From: Pilaira anomala
Taxonomy: Eukaryota > Mucoromycota > Mucoromycetes > Mucorales > Mucoraceae
NCBI GenBank assembly: GCA_025716855.1
Contig: JAIXMQ010000001.1
Location: forward strand, 578,501 to 642,500
Length of the DNA: 64,000 nt
Reading direction: 5' to 3'
Shown here: in pieces, positions 34,499 through 46,658 of the stretch
Layout: every line of letters starts with the position of its first letter
Position numbering within the stretch: position 1 is the first letter of the stretch
Notes under the pieces: model-generated
Told to the model about the DNA's origin: nothing
Database searches by the model: none
The model's input: only the letters and a program-made list of their open reading frames with translations
Made by a program: the position numbers and the translations under genes

Positions 34499-35650
34499 AT
34501 GATTTCTTTGACTAAAGTAATAACTGCTTTCTTTGGTTTACTAACGGCTTTCGCAACAATATGTGCTTCTCCTATTGATACCGATAACAAGAATATCATC
34601 AAAAGCCCTTACAATTACTGGAAAACAAAAGCGTGGGGTGTTAACTTGGGTAACTGGCTTATCCTTGAAAAATGGATGAACCCTTCCTTCTTTGAAAAAC
34701 ATGCTCCTAATGCTACAGATGAATGGAGCTTTTGTAAAGACGCTAGTAATCCTACAAAGGCATTAAATGATCACTGGAATAGTTGGGTAACCGAAGATGA
34801 TTTCAAGCGTCTCAAAGAGGTCAAGGCAAATCAAATACGAATTCCAGTCGGGTACTGGGCATTCATCAAGCCAGACGCAGGTGAGCCTTACGTTACTACA
34901 GGTCAAAAGGAACAGCTTAAACGTATTCTTGGTTACTGTGACAAGTACGGTATGTACGCTATCATTGATTTACACGGTTTGCCTGGTTCTCAAAATGGAG
35001 AGATGCATTCTGGTAAAAGTGGATCTATAGACTTTTATTCATCTCATAACATTGAACGCTCTTTGAAGACTGTACAGGCTGCTGTCGATTGGATGAACGG
35101 CCTTGAAGGTAAATTGAGGGATAGAATTTCGGCTATTGAGGCAGCTAATGAGCCTCATATCGGAGGGGATAAAGATTTGAAAAACCTCAAGAACTATTAT
35201 CAAAAGGCTTATACGATTATTTCAAAGTCCAAGTATAAAGTACCCATGATGTTTCATGACGGATTTGCAGGACTTGACGCATGGAACGATTTCTTACCTT
35301 CTACCGCAAATGCAATTATCGATCTTCATCCTTATTACTCTTTCCCTCCAGAAAAGAATCAGACAGCTATTCTTAAACGAATCTGCGATATGAAGTCTTC
35401 GGTCGAATCGTTTCATCTCCCCGTCTTCTTTGGTGAATGGTCTCTTGCTTCAGGTGTAGATAACTCGGATACATGGTTAAAGAAAATGATGGATACCCAG
35501 GTCTCACTATTTAAGGAGAGTGGTGTAGGAGGTACCTTTTGGTCACTTAAAAACAAGATCAATTCAAGTGTTTGGTCTTTACAGCAACTTCAAGATGAGG
35601 GTATTGTCAATAACCGTACTTTCAGTCATCATCCCAATTCTCAATGTTAA
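34499..35650 (+). CDS. Secreted exo-beta-1,3-glucanase, GH5 (Exg1-like), 383 aa, intronless
   Basis: Cell-wall glucan hydrolase or transglycosylase. A signal peptide (residues 1-23, SLTKVITAFFGLLTAFATIC) has cleavage likely near ASPID. GH5 subfamily 9 blocks: WGVNLGNWLILEKWM (46-60), IRIPVGYWAF (113-122), AIIDLHGLPGSQNG (154-167), EAANEPH with acid/base Glu218, DLHPYYSF (275-282), and FFGEWSLA with nucleophile Glu313. Length is near the yeast Exg1 catalytic size. No GPI signal or C-terminal anchor, so likely secreted. The only intronless conserved gene of comparable size in the window, which is common for secreted hydrolases and could also reflect retroposition (inference). Confidence 0.93.
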   Translation: MISLTKVITAFFGLLTAFATICASPIDTDNKNIIKSPYNYWKTKAWGVNLGNWLILEKWMNPSFFEKHAPNATDEWSFCKDASNPTKALNDHWNSWVTEDDFKRLKEVKANQIRIPVGYWAFIKPDAGEPYVTTGQKEQLKRILGYCDKYGMYAIIDLHGLPGSQNGEMHSGKSGSIDFYSSHNIERSLKTVQAAVDWMNGLEGKLRDRISAIEAANEPHIGGDKDLKNLKNYYQKAYTIISKSKYKVPMMFHDGFAGLDAWNDFLPSTANAIIDLHPYYSFPPEKNQTAILKRICDMKSSVESFHLPVFFGEWSLASGVDNSDTWLKKMMDTQVSLFKESGVGGTFWSLKNKINSSVWSLQQLQDEGIVNNRTFSHHPNSQC

Positions 35651-36490
35651 TTTTTTTTTCTTTGATTAATTAAGCTGTGCTTTTAATTCATTATAATATT
35701 TTAATAAAATCAAATTGTGTACTCTTCCCCTCTTTAATTTGCATATGTTACACTCTCTCGGCTTTGAACAATGCTCGTGAAACATGGCTTTAGCAACCGC
35801 TTTCTTATTTTTTTGTCGTTTGATAATTATCATCTTTTCTATTTTTAAGTATACGCACTCCGGCTCGAAAAGTTTTAGGTTCCTGAATTATTTACAAGTT
35901 TGATCCTCGGATCCCATACAAAAGAAACGGTTCCTGTATGTTCTTGTTTTTCTTTGCCGAGTTGATTTCTATAATTGCTGTACTTTAATTTTTTCTTCTT
36001 TCTGAATTCTACTTGTTTAATGAAATTGCTAGAGACTATGCTTATTTTCAATTTTATGTTTCTTTCCTTTCTTTTTTCTTATAAACTAAAGCTATTTTTT
36101 TTCGAAAAGATATTTTTATCGGGATTGTTGGTTATAAAACTGAAACAAGACAAATGATAAATGCAATTGAAATAGAAGATATATACCTATAAAAAAAAAA
36201 AAAGGTATTTTAATACGGGGTATATATTTCTAAAATTCGTTTGTTTTTATCAAATCATTTTAATAATTTCGCACTATCAAAGAAAAAGTATTATTCAAGA
36301 AATTCTTCGAGTAGATTGGAATTGAAAGAGAAGCGAAAGGGATGTCTCGAAATTGTAACATAATTTTAAATTTTATAAATTAAATCAATTAAGACTTTTA
36401 TGAATATCAATTTCTCTTCTAAAAAAAATGACAGATTTGTTAATTTTCCGTCCTTTTTCAATTCTATCGCTCTTCTTCTTCTTCTTCTTC

Positions 36491-36564
<74 letters not shown>

Positions 36565-36904
36565 CCGGATCTACGATTTATAGAGTTTTCGATTGTTTTC
36601 ATGTACAAGACGTATTGTATAGAAAGGAAGCTAATGCATTCTTTAGACATACGTAAAAACATATCAGCTCTTGAAATACCCGACTTGGCTTAAAGTAAAA
36701 TATATATGTAGTATAATTATTTATTAAAAAGATATAATGATACAAACAAAATTATGTTCGAATAAGAGTGTGTATATTAAAGGTGTATATATGAAAGAAA
36801 TTAAAGAGAGAAAGAGAGAGGGAGGGAGGGATAGAAGGTATGATATGATTAAGTAATAATAATAATAATAATAATAATATAATGCAAAGATGTTCAAGTT
36901 TTCT
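35651..36904. other. Intergenic region between GH5 and FAM72 (convergent ends)
   Basis: 1.25 kb with no supportable gene. Contains a 67-nt poly(A) preceded by a short (CTT)n run and ends with a GAGA-rich patch. Frames here are homopolymer artefacts. Confidence 0.55.
36495..36561. repeat. 67-nt poly(A) after a CTT microsatellite
   Basis: (CTT)n at about 36472-36493 followed directly by an uninterrupted A run. No retroposed gene body is visible upstream of it. Confidence 0.9.
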
Positions 36905-37677
36905 CTAACGACAGAGCTGGTCATATGGAATTCGAGTTCCCATCATAAATTCGATATCCATTTCCGCTCGAGGCAGATTATTCCAGAGCATAATCTGCTT
37001 GTTTTTATCATGTCTCTCAGCAGGTTGACATGCGCTTGAATGAAACATCCAGAAATGGCCATTGTTACATGCGTCCAAACATTGAGAACATGGTGACACA
37101 ACATGATACCCAATGACGTTTCCACTATACACATGTGTAAGTATAATTAAATTATAATATATTAGGTAGATTGTTCTTACCATTCTAAACATGCTACATC
37201 TCGAATTCGACAATGACATGATCTTGTTAAATAATCCTTTTCCAAGACATGAATACTTTGAAATAGATTAATGTTAGTGTACATCTTTTTATATTTATTC
37301 TATTTAGATGGTATAATATATTACCTTTGCGATGGAGTATCTGTACTATATAATTCAATGGTTGTATCTGCTAATAAAATAGCCTTCATACCTCGTGCAC
37401 ATACTGTTGTTGAACAATGTCTACAATTTAATTTATAAACTGGTTTTACAGGTGTGACTAAGCCAGGATGATCACCTATATGCTGTGAAGTACGAACATG
37501 GTTTTGTTGTGAAGATCTACGTTGCGATTGAACAACCGATGGTGGCGTAATATTAGGAAACGTAAATCTTTGGAAAGATGATCTTCTTTGCTCATCATTA
37601 ATAGATGATCTTCTTGTATTATCGTTATAATTTGATGGATTTCTGGGACGAGGAAGTCGGACACGAGCAGGTTCCAT
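36905..37677 (-). CDS. FAM72 family protein with basic N-terminal extension, 215 aa, three exons
   Basis: Exons (minus): 37677-37325, 37255-37181, 37124-36905. From residue ~78 the protein follows the FAM72 pattern: LNCRHCSTTVCARGMKAILL then ADTTIELYSTDTP, a CHCRIRDVACLECGN segment, GYHVVSPCSQCLDACNNGHF and WMFHSS, with LWNNLPRAE near the end. The cysteine pairs suggest a zinc-binding fold. Human FAM72 proteins are ~149 aa; here an extra ~75-residue Arg/Ser/Pro-rich N-terminus (many RRSS, dispensable-looking) is added. FAM72A in mammals binds and limits the uracil glycosylase UNG2; whether that holds in fungi is unknown. Assignment rests on recognised motifs, without alignment. Confidence 0.85.
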
Positions 37678-38426
37678 TATTTGTACAGTAATTTTGGGAA
37701 CAAAAAAAAAAATCTAAAACAGAAAGCTTTCCTTTTATACAAAGAAAAAAAGGTCCTTTCTTTTTTTTAGTTCCTTTTTGTTTGTCCTTTTAATGATTAA
37801 AAGGAAAAAAGGAGGAAAAAAAAAATACGATGGGATTATAAAAGCTTATTAGTTCCGACCTATTCATGCTGAAACGTTACTGAAATGTCGGAGACAATCC
37901 TCTCCCATATAAGTCAAGGAAAAAGACATCTCGATTTTAACTTCAACATGTATTGTTTTCATGCAAAATATAAGTAGGTACGAGGCTTTATCACGACATC
38001 TTTTTTAGAATTGGGTTTGAGTATTGATCGGATATTATCTGATCATATACAATTTATTTATACAAATACATTAAAGAGAAAATCTCTTTAACTATTAACT
38101 GGATGTGCTGGTAAAAGAATTAGAATTATTAAAGTGTAATGTCGTATTTAGGCGGGAAAAAAAAATAAAAAGCTCCACATAAGTTATGGAGAAGAAATTA
38201 AAGCTATGCTGAAAAGGGTAAAAAAAAAAAAGAGGGAGAGAGACTGAGAAAGAATAAGTAAAATTTCCTTCGAGGTATGTAGTGTTTAAATGTGCCTGTA
38301 TGCCTTGGTGTGTACGTGTGTGTGTGCGTGCGAGTAGGCTTTTATGTCGGATAATATTATTACAAATGGGGGGAGGGGGAGGAGAAGAGAGAATGAAATG
38401 ATAAATAAAAAGGGTGAAAAAGTTAA
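37678..38426. other. Spacer between FAM72 start and DHHC gene stop
   Basis: 749 bp, no gene seen. AT-rich with short purine runs and a GT-rich microsatellite near 38310-38330. Presumably the FAM72 promoter lies at its left end. Confidence 0.5.
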
Positions 38427-39877
38427 CTACCGGAACATTGGATTATCTGAATCAGAATAACTATGTGGTAATTTTACTGGTAGTTTTGAATTATGATGAT
38501 AATCAACTAGTGTTGTGGCGGTAGAAGCAAATGTTAATATAGAGCCTGGTGTGGCAGGAGCAGACCTACCGCTTCCAATTGTATTACTACTCGGCTTCGT
38601 TTTCAATGGTTGTAATTGAGTAATATCCACTTTTAATGTATCACCATGAAAACTTTCGAAAGTATTGCTACGATATAAATCAGTAGTTGTAGTCCATTCT
38701 GATTCGATTGAATTATGTCTATTTAATGATGTAGAAGATGAAAAGGCATTTTTTTCAATTGTTGCTTCATCATCACAGATATATTTTGTGCTGATAGGAA
38801 AATCTAATCCGGTACCGGACATTGGACCCGGTAAGAACCAAAATATAGGCCATCTACCTAATACAGACTGTAAATTCTTGTAGATCCCTTGATCATAAGG
38901 ACATTTTACCTATTTTTATAAAATTTAATATTCGTTCTATTATTATGTATATACAATTATTCATTACATTTTGAATTTTCCCCATTCCTTTTATAGTAAG
39001 CGATCGACCTTTTTCCCAACCTTCAATTGTAGTCGTATTGGTTGTGATACAATAAATATGGTATGATGTTAATATGCCAACTGTCACCATAACGACTGCA
39101 GAACAAATTAGGTTGATTGACAGAAAACTAGCTTCTAATGCAGTAGGTCTAATATTATGCTATATAATAGAATACGATTCAAATAAATAAATATAAATAT
39201 ATATATATATATATATATACATTTTTTTCGATGTAATTTTTTTTATTTTTATGTCTGTATTATACTTACATTACGCATATCCCTTATAAGTTGAGATAAC
39301 CTGCAGCAAAGGAGTGTAAATAAGTAAATTGTAGTTATATCGACATAAACAAGGAATCGAATAAAATGGCAGTAATTTGCAAAACCAACGCAATTATTAA
39401 CCCACGGGCAATGATGATCCATTTTTAATACACATGTATTGCATGTGGAACAATGATGAGTTCTTGGGGGTTTATAATTACTGCACGTTTTACAAAATCT
39501 CGGTGTATGTGTTGATTTCTTTACTTCTATATATGCTTGTTGTCTAGGTATCTAAATAAATAAATAAAATATATTTTTATATATATACAAAGAATAAATG
39601 AGAAAAAGAAAAAGGACTTTGAAAAAATATGTATTATATATACCCATCGTGGAGGTACTGAGCCTGGATTTGTTTTACAAGTTAAAAAGTAATTTACTAA
39701 TATCATGATTACAAAAAAATTTAATGGCGCAAGTATAAATGCTGTTTGTAAATTTAATGCTCCAAGATAAGGCCAAATCACAAATACTTGTGAAGTATAA
39801 GCAAGAAATAATATTGCCAGACTGACGAACGTTACTGTAAAAGGTCCTTTTATTTTCTTCCAGTGTATACTATTCAT
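38427..39877 (-). CDS. DHHC palmitoyltransferase (Pfa4-like), 396 aa, four exons
   Basis: S-acyltransferase of ER/Golgi membranes. Exons (minus): 39877-39644, 39551-39270, 39159-38968, 38909-38427. Two N-terminal membrane spans ([38 protein letters not shown]), then the Cys-rich domain [20 protein letters not shown] and [13 protein letters not shown], two more spans, and the family TTxE motif ([10 protein letters not shown]). The topology and the [12 protein letters not shown] segment after the last span resemble Pfa4, which palmitoylates amino acid permease-folding factors and chitin synthase Chs3 in yeast. The C-terminal ~130 residues are Ser/Thr-rich and cytosolic. Paralogue identity is inferred. 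Confidence 0.9.
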
Positions 39878-39913
39878 TTTAGTTTTTATTTTGTATGAAT
39901 GAGTGAATGAGTA

Positions 39914-39956
<43 letters not shown>

Positions 39957-40483
39957 AGGGAAAGAAAAGAGAGAAAAAAAAACGCTTCAAAATGCTCTCT
40001 ATTTCATATTATATTTTGTATCACTTTGGTACCACGAGGGCAGTCTATATATTTAGGAGATTCGGGATGAACCCATTAATACTAGCTCTCTGTATCTTTC
40101 TTTCTCACTCCTCCTCCCCCTTAGGTTTTTATTTTTGACCAGTGAGTTCTCTTTTTTTATTGGGTAGTCCTTGTCAAGATGAATATTAACCAACAAATCA
40201 TGACGAAGTTATTATGATATAAAAGTAAATTACTTCATAAACTAAATTTCAGTTTATTTTAAGAAAGCGGTACATAGAAAAAAAACTGACAAAAAAATAT
40301 AGTAAATCATTCAATGCGATATATATGGTAGTACAAAGATAAAAATTCAGTGGGTCCTTTTATTACTGCATAATGTGATAATAAACAATAATAAACAAAC
40401 GTTGTCAAAAAGAGGAACACTGTTACACTCCGTTACAACTTCAACGCCTCCTCCCCCTTTTTTTCTCCTTCTTTTTTTATTTA
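39878..40483. other. Spacer between DHHC start and COG5 stop
   Basis: 606 bp without a gene; includes a ~39-nt poly(A) near 39914-39952 just upstream of the DHHC gene. Confidence 0.5.
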
Positions 40484-43407
40484 TTATTCATTTGAAGCAA
40501 TAGTAAGAATCAATTTATATTCAGCAATTTCTTCAAGTTGTGATTCAGTTAATTTGCTTCCCTTAGTAATAGAATCCAATACTAATTGTACTACTTCATT
40601 CTCATTATCAATTGAATCCATCCATTTCATATACTCTTCTCTTGATAAATCATATAGCGTATTAGGTAACTGTAATGCTCTTTGCTGTCGTTGAGAACGA
40701 ACAATAAGATGATGAATTAAAATTAATTTTGATATACCAGCAGTATGATGAGCTGCAGTCAATTGTGCAGAATCTAGGAATAGTAATGGTCTATATATAA
40801 TTTGATTAGAGCCAAAGTATAAATCAATATTTAGATAAAGGATATAATACCTAAATGCTCTTAGGGCTCTATATTCGTCTCCTACTTCTTCTATTCTTGC
40901 TCCATATTCACTCATAAATTGACTGATAGTAAATTCAAGTTCTGCCATGTCACCTGCCAATTTCAATTTGCCTGCTTCACTTAAGGGACGTACCAAACTT
41001 GCTTGAAATATAAATACGTGTAATATGTATTTACTAATTTGTCTAGCCCTGTACCAAAAAATATATATTTAGTATTAATATATTCTCATGGAATAAAGAT
41101 ATGTTTGTTGTTACTACCATGACTTGGGTTCGGCACCACAAGAAAGATTTTGGAGGATAGTTGTATGATAGTATCGTACATGTCTTTGGAGTTCTTTCAT
41201 ATAACTACTAGAATCATCTTCAGGATCAAAATTACGTCTGATTTTACCGGAGAAATCTTCGTTATGAATCTTTAATAAGACACTTGCTGCATCCTTTTTC
41301 ATTGATTCTATGAGACGTTGACCAATCTTCATCATCAAGGTATGGCAATCCTATAACAATAGCAAGTTTAACATCTATTTCTATTTATTTCATATTTTTT
41401 TTTTAAAAAAAAATCCTTACATCTGCCCCCTTCTTGACAATATCGACCGTCTTTTCCGGATACTCTTCTAATATTTTCCAGGTCGATTGGTGCATATAGT
41501 AAAGTATATTTGCGATTTCAATATTCATATTTAAATAATTAATGATTGCAGTGTTGGAATTATTGGTATAAACAGGTTGTTCATTTGTTGGAAGCTTAAA
41601 TGTAAAAATGATAAGTTTCTCTTTTCGTAGTTTATCATATGCAAGTACTTTACCAAGTTTTCACATTTAACACAAAACATGCTTAATGCTTTTACTGCAT
41701 TATTTGCTATAGCTTGAGATAAGTTGGGTTCAAAAGATGCAGTTTCCAATTCACTAACATGACGAATATTAGTACACGAAATAGAATACCATATAAAAAA
41801 ATACATTACTGCCCAATAATACGAGTAATATTCAATACATTATTTCTACTAGGGGGAGACTTTGCTAAACTACCATAGGTAGGGAAAGTGGAATTGACTG
41901 CATCATACATACGTTGCAAAGATTTGGATAGAAAGCTGGTTTGAAACGTTTGAAAGCTTCGGAGCATGATGACATATTCCGGTGTTTGAGAATAATCTGA
42001 TAATAATGTACCATTATGCATCGCCACTCGTGAAAAGAAATCGTGTAATAACTTTAATAATTTTGGATAATCGCCTACCAATACATTTTGAAGAAAACTT
42101 GATACTTTTGTAGCATCTTTCAGCTCCTTTTCAAAACTAGCTGACAATATTCTCCAAAAATAACTAACCAGACTATTAGCATCTAATGTCTGAGTAAATA
42201 CATATTAGCAATCTTTCTTTCTTTTTTTTTTATAGCTTTTCAACCTACTTTGGCTACTTCTTCTAAAAAGGATACGTGAGTTAACGCATCTTTTTTGATC
42301 TCTAACACTTTTTCTAAACTGTATATTTTGATACAGTGGTCACTCATATTTGTCATTAATGATTCCATTCGGTTCCAGATAGCTGTTGTCCATTGCTTTT
42401 GATTATTTCCAATAGCAGGCTCATGATTGTTCATTCTACGTACATTAGGTGAATTTGAATTATTCGTTAATTCCTTTTGTAAAGATTGCATATCCACAAC
42501 TCTTTTAATTTCTTTAATTAAATCATTCAACATAGTTTGTATAATATCCTGTACGTGATCACCCATTTGTTTCAAATTGTAGAACACTTGTAAACCAGCA
42601 GCCATTTTGGCTTGATTTTGTGTTTCAATACCCTCTTTTAGTAGCGTATGTGCTTCATCCTCTACACGATCTCTACTCTTTTCAATAAACTGTAACTCGC
42701 ATGTAACGATATCAATCCCTTCAAAATCTGATTCTTTCATGATCGTTTCTAATTCGTAAATTGTCAAGGCAGCAGTAGATATATCTCGATCTATATTATC
42801 ATGAGCTAATTGGACTTCTAAGCGTTTCTTCAGTAAAATAAAACGATGTAATTTACGCAAGAGTTCACAAGTAGTTTGCATATTTTCTAGTTGTGTCGCA
42901 TAAACGACAAGCTGGTTGTAAGGGTCTCTAATCTTGTGTGCTAATCTATTCAGAAACAGTTAGTTTCTTATACTCGTCAGTATTTCTTTGTGATTTCTTT
43001 ACGCTTGTAATGATTCATTTAAACCATGAATATTTAACTGCACGGTGTTCAATACAGTCTCCAGCTCTTTAATTCCTGTCACTTGGCTTAATAGGGCTTC
43101 GTAATTAGTAACTACCTATAACACATAAAACTATTACTATCGAATGTGCAGTCTTATTTTTACAAGAAAGCTACCTCCTCTTGAATTTGTTTGTTAACAA
43201 TGTCAATACTAAAAGCTAACTTTGATAACTCGGTATGAATATCAATAGCATCGCTCGAAGCATTCGATTCATTTATAATAGAAGTTGTATATTTTGTAGC
43301 GTCAAAGTCATCTGCCAAGAAAGTATCGTAATCTAAGTCCAGAGTATTAGTTTCGGTATAGTTGTGTAGTTTATGCGCGTACCTATATACTTGTCTGTAG
43401 CTGACAT
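40484..43407 (-). CDS. COG5: COG5, conserved oligomeric Golgi complex subunit 5, 794 aa, ten exons
   Basis: Golgi tethering complex lobe B subunit for retrograde vesicle traffic. Exons (minus): 43407-43383, 43332-43175, 43115-43003, 42945-42249, 42189-41810, 41753-41654, 41594-41421, 41350-41118, 41048-40851, 40790-40484. Diagnostic N-terminus: YDTFLADDFDATKYTTSII, then SKLAFSIDIVNKQIQEEVV, NYEALLSQVTGIKELETVL, HKIRDPYNQLVVYATQLENM and TTCELLRKLHRFILLKKRLE. Length is close to animal COG5 (~840 aa). The last intron (40791-40850, 60 nt) has no in-frame stop, so retention would add 20 residues. Divergent from MTR3 over 343 bp. Confidence 0.92.
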
Positions 43408-43750
43408 GATATTAAAAAAGGTGAAGAAAGACACCAATAATAATTGGAGAGAAGTGGTAGTACCTGTATCAACTGTTACGGAGCTAGACACACCACAGTT
43501 GAAGTTAAGAGTAATCATGATATATTCGCAAACGAGGCTAGTTATTTCTTTTATTTGGTAGAGTATTTAATAAATGATCATACCAAGGTATGCATTTTGA
43601 TTTAAAAGCATCTTTTGGCAAGGAAATATAAGCACCATTGGCTTGCTTGTATACTTTGTTGAAACCACATTTGAAGTTCCGTTATTTAAACAAAAGATTT
43701 TTTTCTTCGTGGTTTCTTCTTTTCCTTTAATATTTTATAAATAGATTTCA
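43408..43750. promoter_or_regulatory. Divergent promoter COG5 / MTR3
   Basis: 343 bp between start codons. A pyrimidine-rich leader (TTTCTTCTTTTCC) precedes MTR3. No specific site assigned. Confidence 0.55.
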
Positions 43751-44662
43751 ATGGATCGTAAACGTGTAAATGGACCAGAAGCAAGCGTCGCACCTCTCTT
43801 TAAAAACGCCGATCAAGAGCCTACACCAATCTTGAATAATGAAAATAAGAGATTAGACAATCGTGGTATTGAAGATATTAGACCTATTTGTAAGTTTTTT
43901 TTTTCTTGTTATGGATCCCAAAGACAGTTTTTATTTAACAAAATATTCAAATAGTCATAAAGACAGGACTTATCACACAAGCAAGTGGGTCAGCATATAT
44001 TGAAGTAGGAAAAACAAAGGTGACCTGTGCCGTGTAAGTTATCATGCTTAATATGAAAGAAAAAAAGGAACTGTATTCACTTACAATGTATATACAGCTA
44101 TGGTCCAAGACAATTAAAAAAGGCAGCCTTTTCACGCAACGGTACTTTGAATTGTGATTTTAAATTCGCTACATTTTCTTGCACTAAAAGAAGAGGACAA
44201 ATGAGAGATGCTGAAGAGAAGGAGTTTTCACAAGTCTTGGTTCAAGCCCTTTCACCAGCTGTCAGACTCGAATTATTACCTAAATCAGCAGTCGATATTT
44301 ATGTCAACGTACTCGAGAATGATGGTACCAGCTCATGTCTCGCAGCAGCTATTATTGCTTCTAGTGTTGCTTTAGCTGACGCTGGTATCGAAATGTTGGA
44401 TCAAGTTACTGCATGTTCTACTGTCTTCACAAAGAATCAACATATTTTAATGGATGGTACTGAAAAGGAAGAAAATCAAAAGGAGGGATCTTTAGTTTTG
44501 TCATACATGCCATCATTAAATGAGGTTACGCATATCCTTCAAGCTGGTCAATCTGATACTGCTGTAACATCTAAAGCCATTGAACAGTGTGTGGATGGTT
44601 GTTCAAAAATTTATAGTGTCATGTCAAATTCTTTATTACAATCTCTGGAAAACACTGCTTAA
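43751..44662 (+). CDS. MTR3: MTR3/EXOSC6-like RNA exosome ring subunit, 260 aa, three exons
   Basis: RNase PH-fold subunit of the nine-protein exosome core that channels RNA to Rrp44/Rrp6. Exons: 43751-43889, 43955-44033, 44098-44662. Blocks match EXOSC6: IRPIFIKTGLITQASGSAYI then EVGKTKVTCAVYGPRQ, LNCDFKFATFS, QALSPAVRLELLPKSAVDIY, and IASSVALADAGIEMLDQVTA. Catalytic phosphate-binding residues are not expected in eukaryotic ring subunits. The gene ends 25 bp before the stop of the convergent histidine phosphatase gene. Rrp46 or Rrp41 were considered; the IKTGLITQASGSAYIE and YGPRQ context fits Mtr3 best. Confidence 0.88.
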
Positions 44663-44687
44663 AAAAAATAATAAATTTTATTTAAAA

Positions 44688-45433
44688 TTAAAGTTCTAAT
44701 GTATCTCTATAATTAGCTGTATCTACATGCTTAATTTCTCTATGACGCCAAGCTTCAATTCTCATGAATGCAGTAAGCATAATTTGACAGATATCACCAT
44801 GAGCGACTAAAATAATAATCTTATCTTGATATTCATTCTCGAGATTTTGAATGAATCGTGTGGCTCTGTCACATACATGGCTAGGTGATTCTACAGAATG
44901 TTTACTTTCCTCGCCATGTGTAGATGACTTATCATCATCCCAACAGAGATTATAATTATCATCTGATGTCATATCATAATCACCATAAAATCTTTCTCTC
45001 AATTCCATTTCACGAATAGGTTCTGCGACCTTACCATGAAGTGCAGTTTCGTTCAGGACACCTTGGATAATTTGGGCAGTTTCAACTGTTCTTTTGAAAG
45101 GTGAACAGTAAATGATGACTTCTTTATCGGTTTCGTGCGTAGGGAAAAGATGGTTGGAAAGAGCAGTAGCAGACTATAATAAAATATGACCCTTTCAATA
45201 TACGTAATAGTACATATCATCATACACACATATATATTTACCTCTTTCACTTGTGCTTTTCCTTTCTCGTGTAAACCATATCCTGTATTTAAAGGTCCAC
45301 CGGTAGGAGGAATAGCAATAGCAGGATCAGAACAGATTAACTTTGTATCATTAGCTAACGAATAACCGTGTCTTTGGATAATATAATGGTTTTTGAGAGT
45401 CTTGGGTAAATGGTTATAAACTGGTTGAGACAT
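44688..45433 (-). CDS. Histidine phosphatase (phosphoglycerate mutase-like), 225 aa, two exons
   Basis: Exons (minus): 45433-45242 and 45173-44688. The phosphohistidine motif RHG is in HYIIQRHGYSLAN (residues ~17-29), CSPFKRTVETAQII supplies the second conserved Arg, Glu is in REMELRERFYGDYD, and VAHGDICQI carries the second catalytic His. This is the full branch-1 catalytic set. The substrate is unclear: the protein is shorter than glycolytic cofactor-dependent mutase and lacks its typical mid-region, so a broad phosphatase is more likely. A disordered Ser/His/Asp-rich insert lies near residues 145-165. Convergent with MTR3 with overlapping 3' ends expected. Confidence 0.87.
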
Positions 45434-45839
45434 GTTAAGAGATGAAGAAGTTTTTTTTTTCTTTTTTCTTTTAGCCGCTCTTAAGTAAATTTAGAACGTT
45501 TTTATTTATTGTCCACTTAAGAAGTTCAAACTTTAGTCCGGTCATCATCATTATTGAATTTTTTTTTTTTTTACTTTATTTTTTTAAGTCTTTTTTTAAA
45601 GTATTATATCTACTATCTTTGTGTGTTTAATGTTATAAAATGAAAACTATACTGGTCCTTTAATTGTTGGAGTGTATCCCGTAACCCATAGTTGTTCATT
45701 TATAAAATTTCATTGATTTTGTAAATTTAGAAGAGACACATTTGAGAGTTGTGGGGACTTTTTTTAAATTCACGAAATCGGAGTGGTAAAATTGACATTA
45801 CATTTCAAAAACTCGAAATTACCAAAATGGAAATGGTCA
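45434..45839. other. Spacer upstream of the histidine phosphatase gene
   Basis: 406 bp, AT-rich, no gene. Leads into the mobile-element remnants that begin near 45840. Confidence 0.5.
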
Positions 45840-46320
45840 AAAGGTAATATCTCTTTTCTCTTTTCATACCATCGAATACTACCTCCTCTTAATAACTATT
45901 GCCGAAATCTTGACGGAGAGATTAATTAACCTCATTGAACAAGAATTAGAAAATGAAGACGATTTATTCACTCGATAGGCCGCAATCACAGAGCCTATGC
46001 CTTGTACGATTGCCAAAGGTTAGACATTGCCGTCTTGGATGACGATTTGTGTAAGCGCTTGTTTTGCTTTACATACGCAGAGATAAAGAGAATAACTAAA
46101 GCTATGAGACTTCCTGAAAAAATCTCTTTTAGAAGCAACTCGTCTCAAAGTTTTACAATGAATCGAGACTATGCTTTAGCTATTATGCTTAGACGTTTAG
46201 AATATCCATCAGGACTTATTGATTTAACATAGCATATGCAACAATTGGGATGGTTTTTAACTCGATGATAGAGCTATTGTATAGCAGATTTGAACAAGGG
46301 CTTAGGCTCAATAGAACTTT
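45840..46320 (+). pseudogene. Harbinger/PIF-like transposase N-terminal remnant
   Basis: Three frame segments read as parts of one protein: an acidic stretch ending LENEDDLFTR then TAG (near 45975), a 76-codon frame from 46002 (CKRLFCFTYAEIKRITKAMR, LPEKISF, ALAIMLRRLEYPSGLIDLT), and after another stop a shifted frame with VFNSMIELLYSRFEQ near 46255-46300. The LP...LRRL.YP..LIDL layout matches the helix-turn-helix region of fungal Harbinger-type DDE transposases. The catalytic domain is absent and the frame is broken at least twice, so the copy is dead. Confidence 0.5.
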
Positions 46321-46658
46321 GTTGGTGTTGTTGTTGCTGACATAGGTATAAGTTTGCGTTGAGGAAGTCGTAAGTATTATTAGACATTTAAAATATTGTT
46401 ATGTATACAGAAGAAGAAAAAAATAAACCATAATGCTTTTTTAAAGCTCTTAAAACCGGCACTAAGACCAAGATATATGACGAAATAGTTGTATGTGATT
46501 GGAGAAATATTTCGTGAATAACGAGCTTTTAATCAGCTCCCACAGCTCTCCAGTGGCAAGGATTTTTTTTTTTAGTTTTGGCACACTAATTTACTTTCAG
46601 ATTAGCACAATGAAATTTTATTGATGGCACAATTTTCTGGCCTAATGTGTGCCATTCA

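Noticed and set aside
36366..36693. Poly-Lys and poly-Phe frames on both strands
   Set aside because: Artefacts of the 67-nt poly(A).
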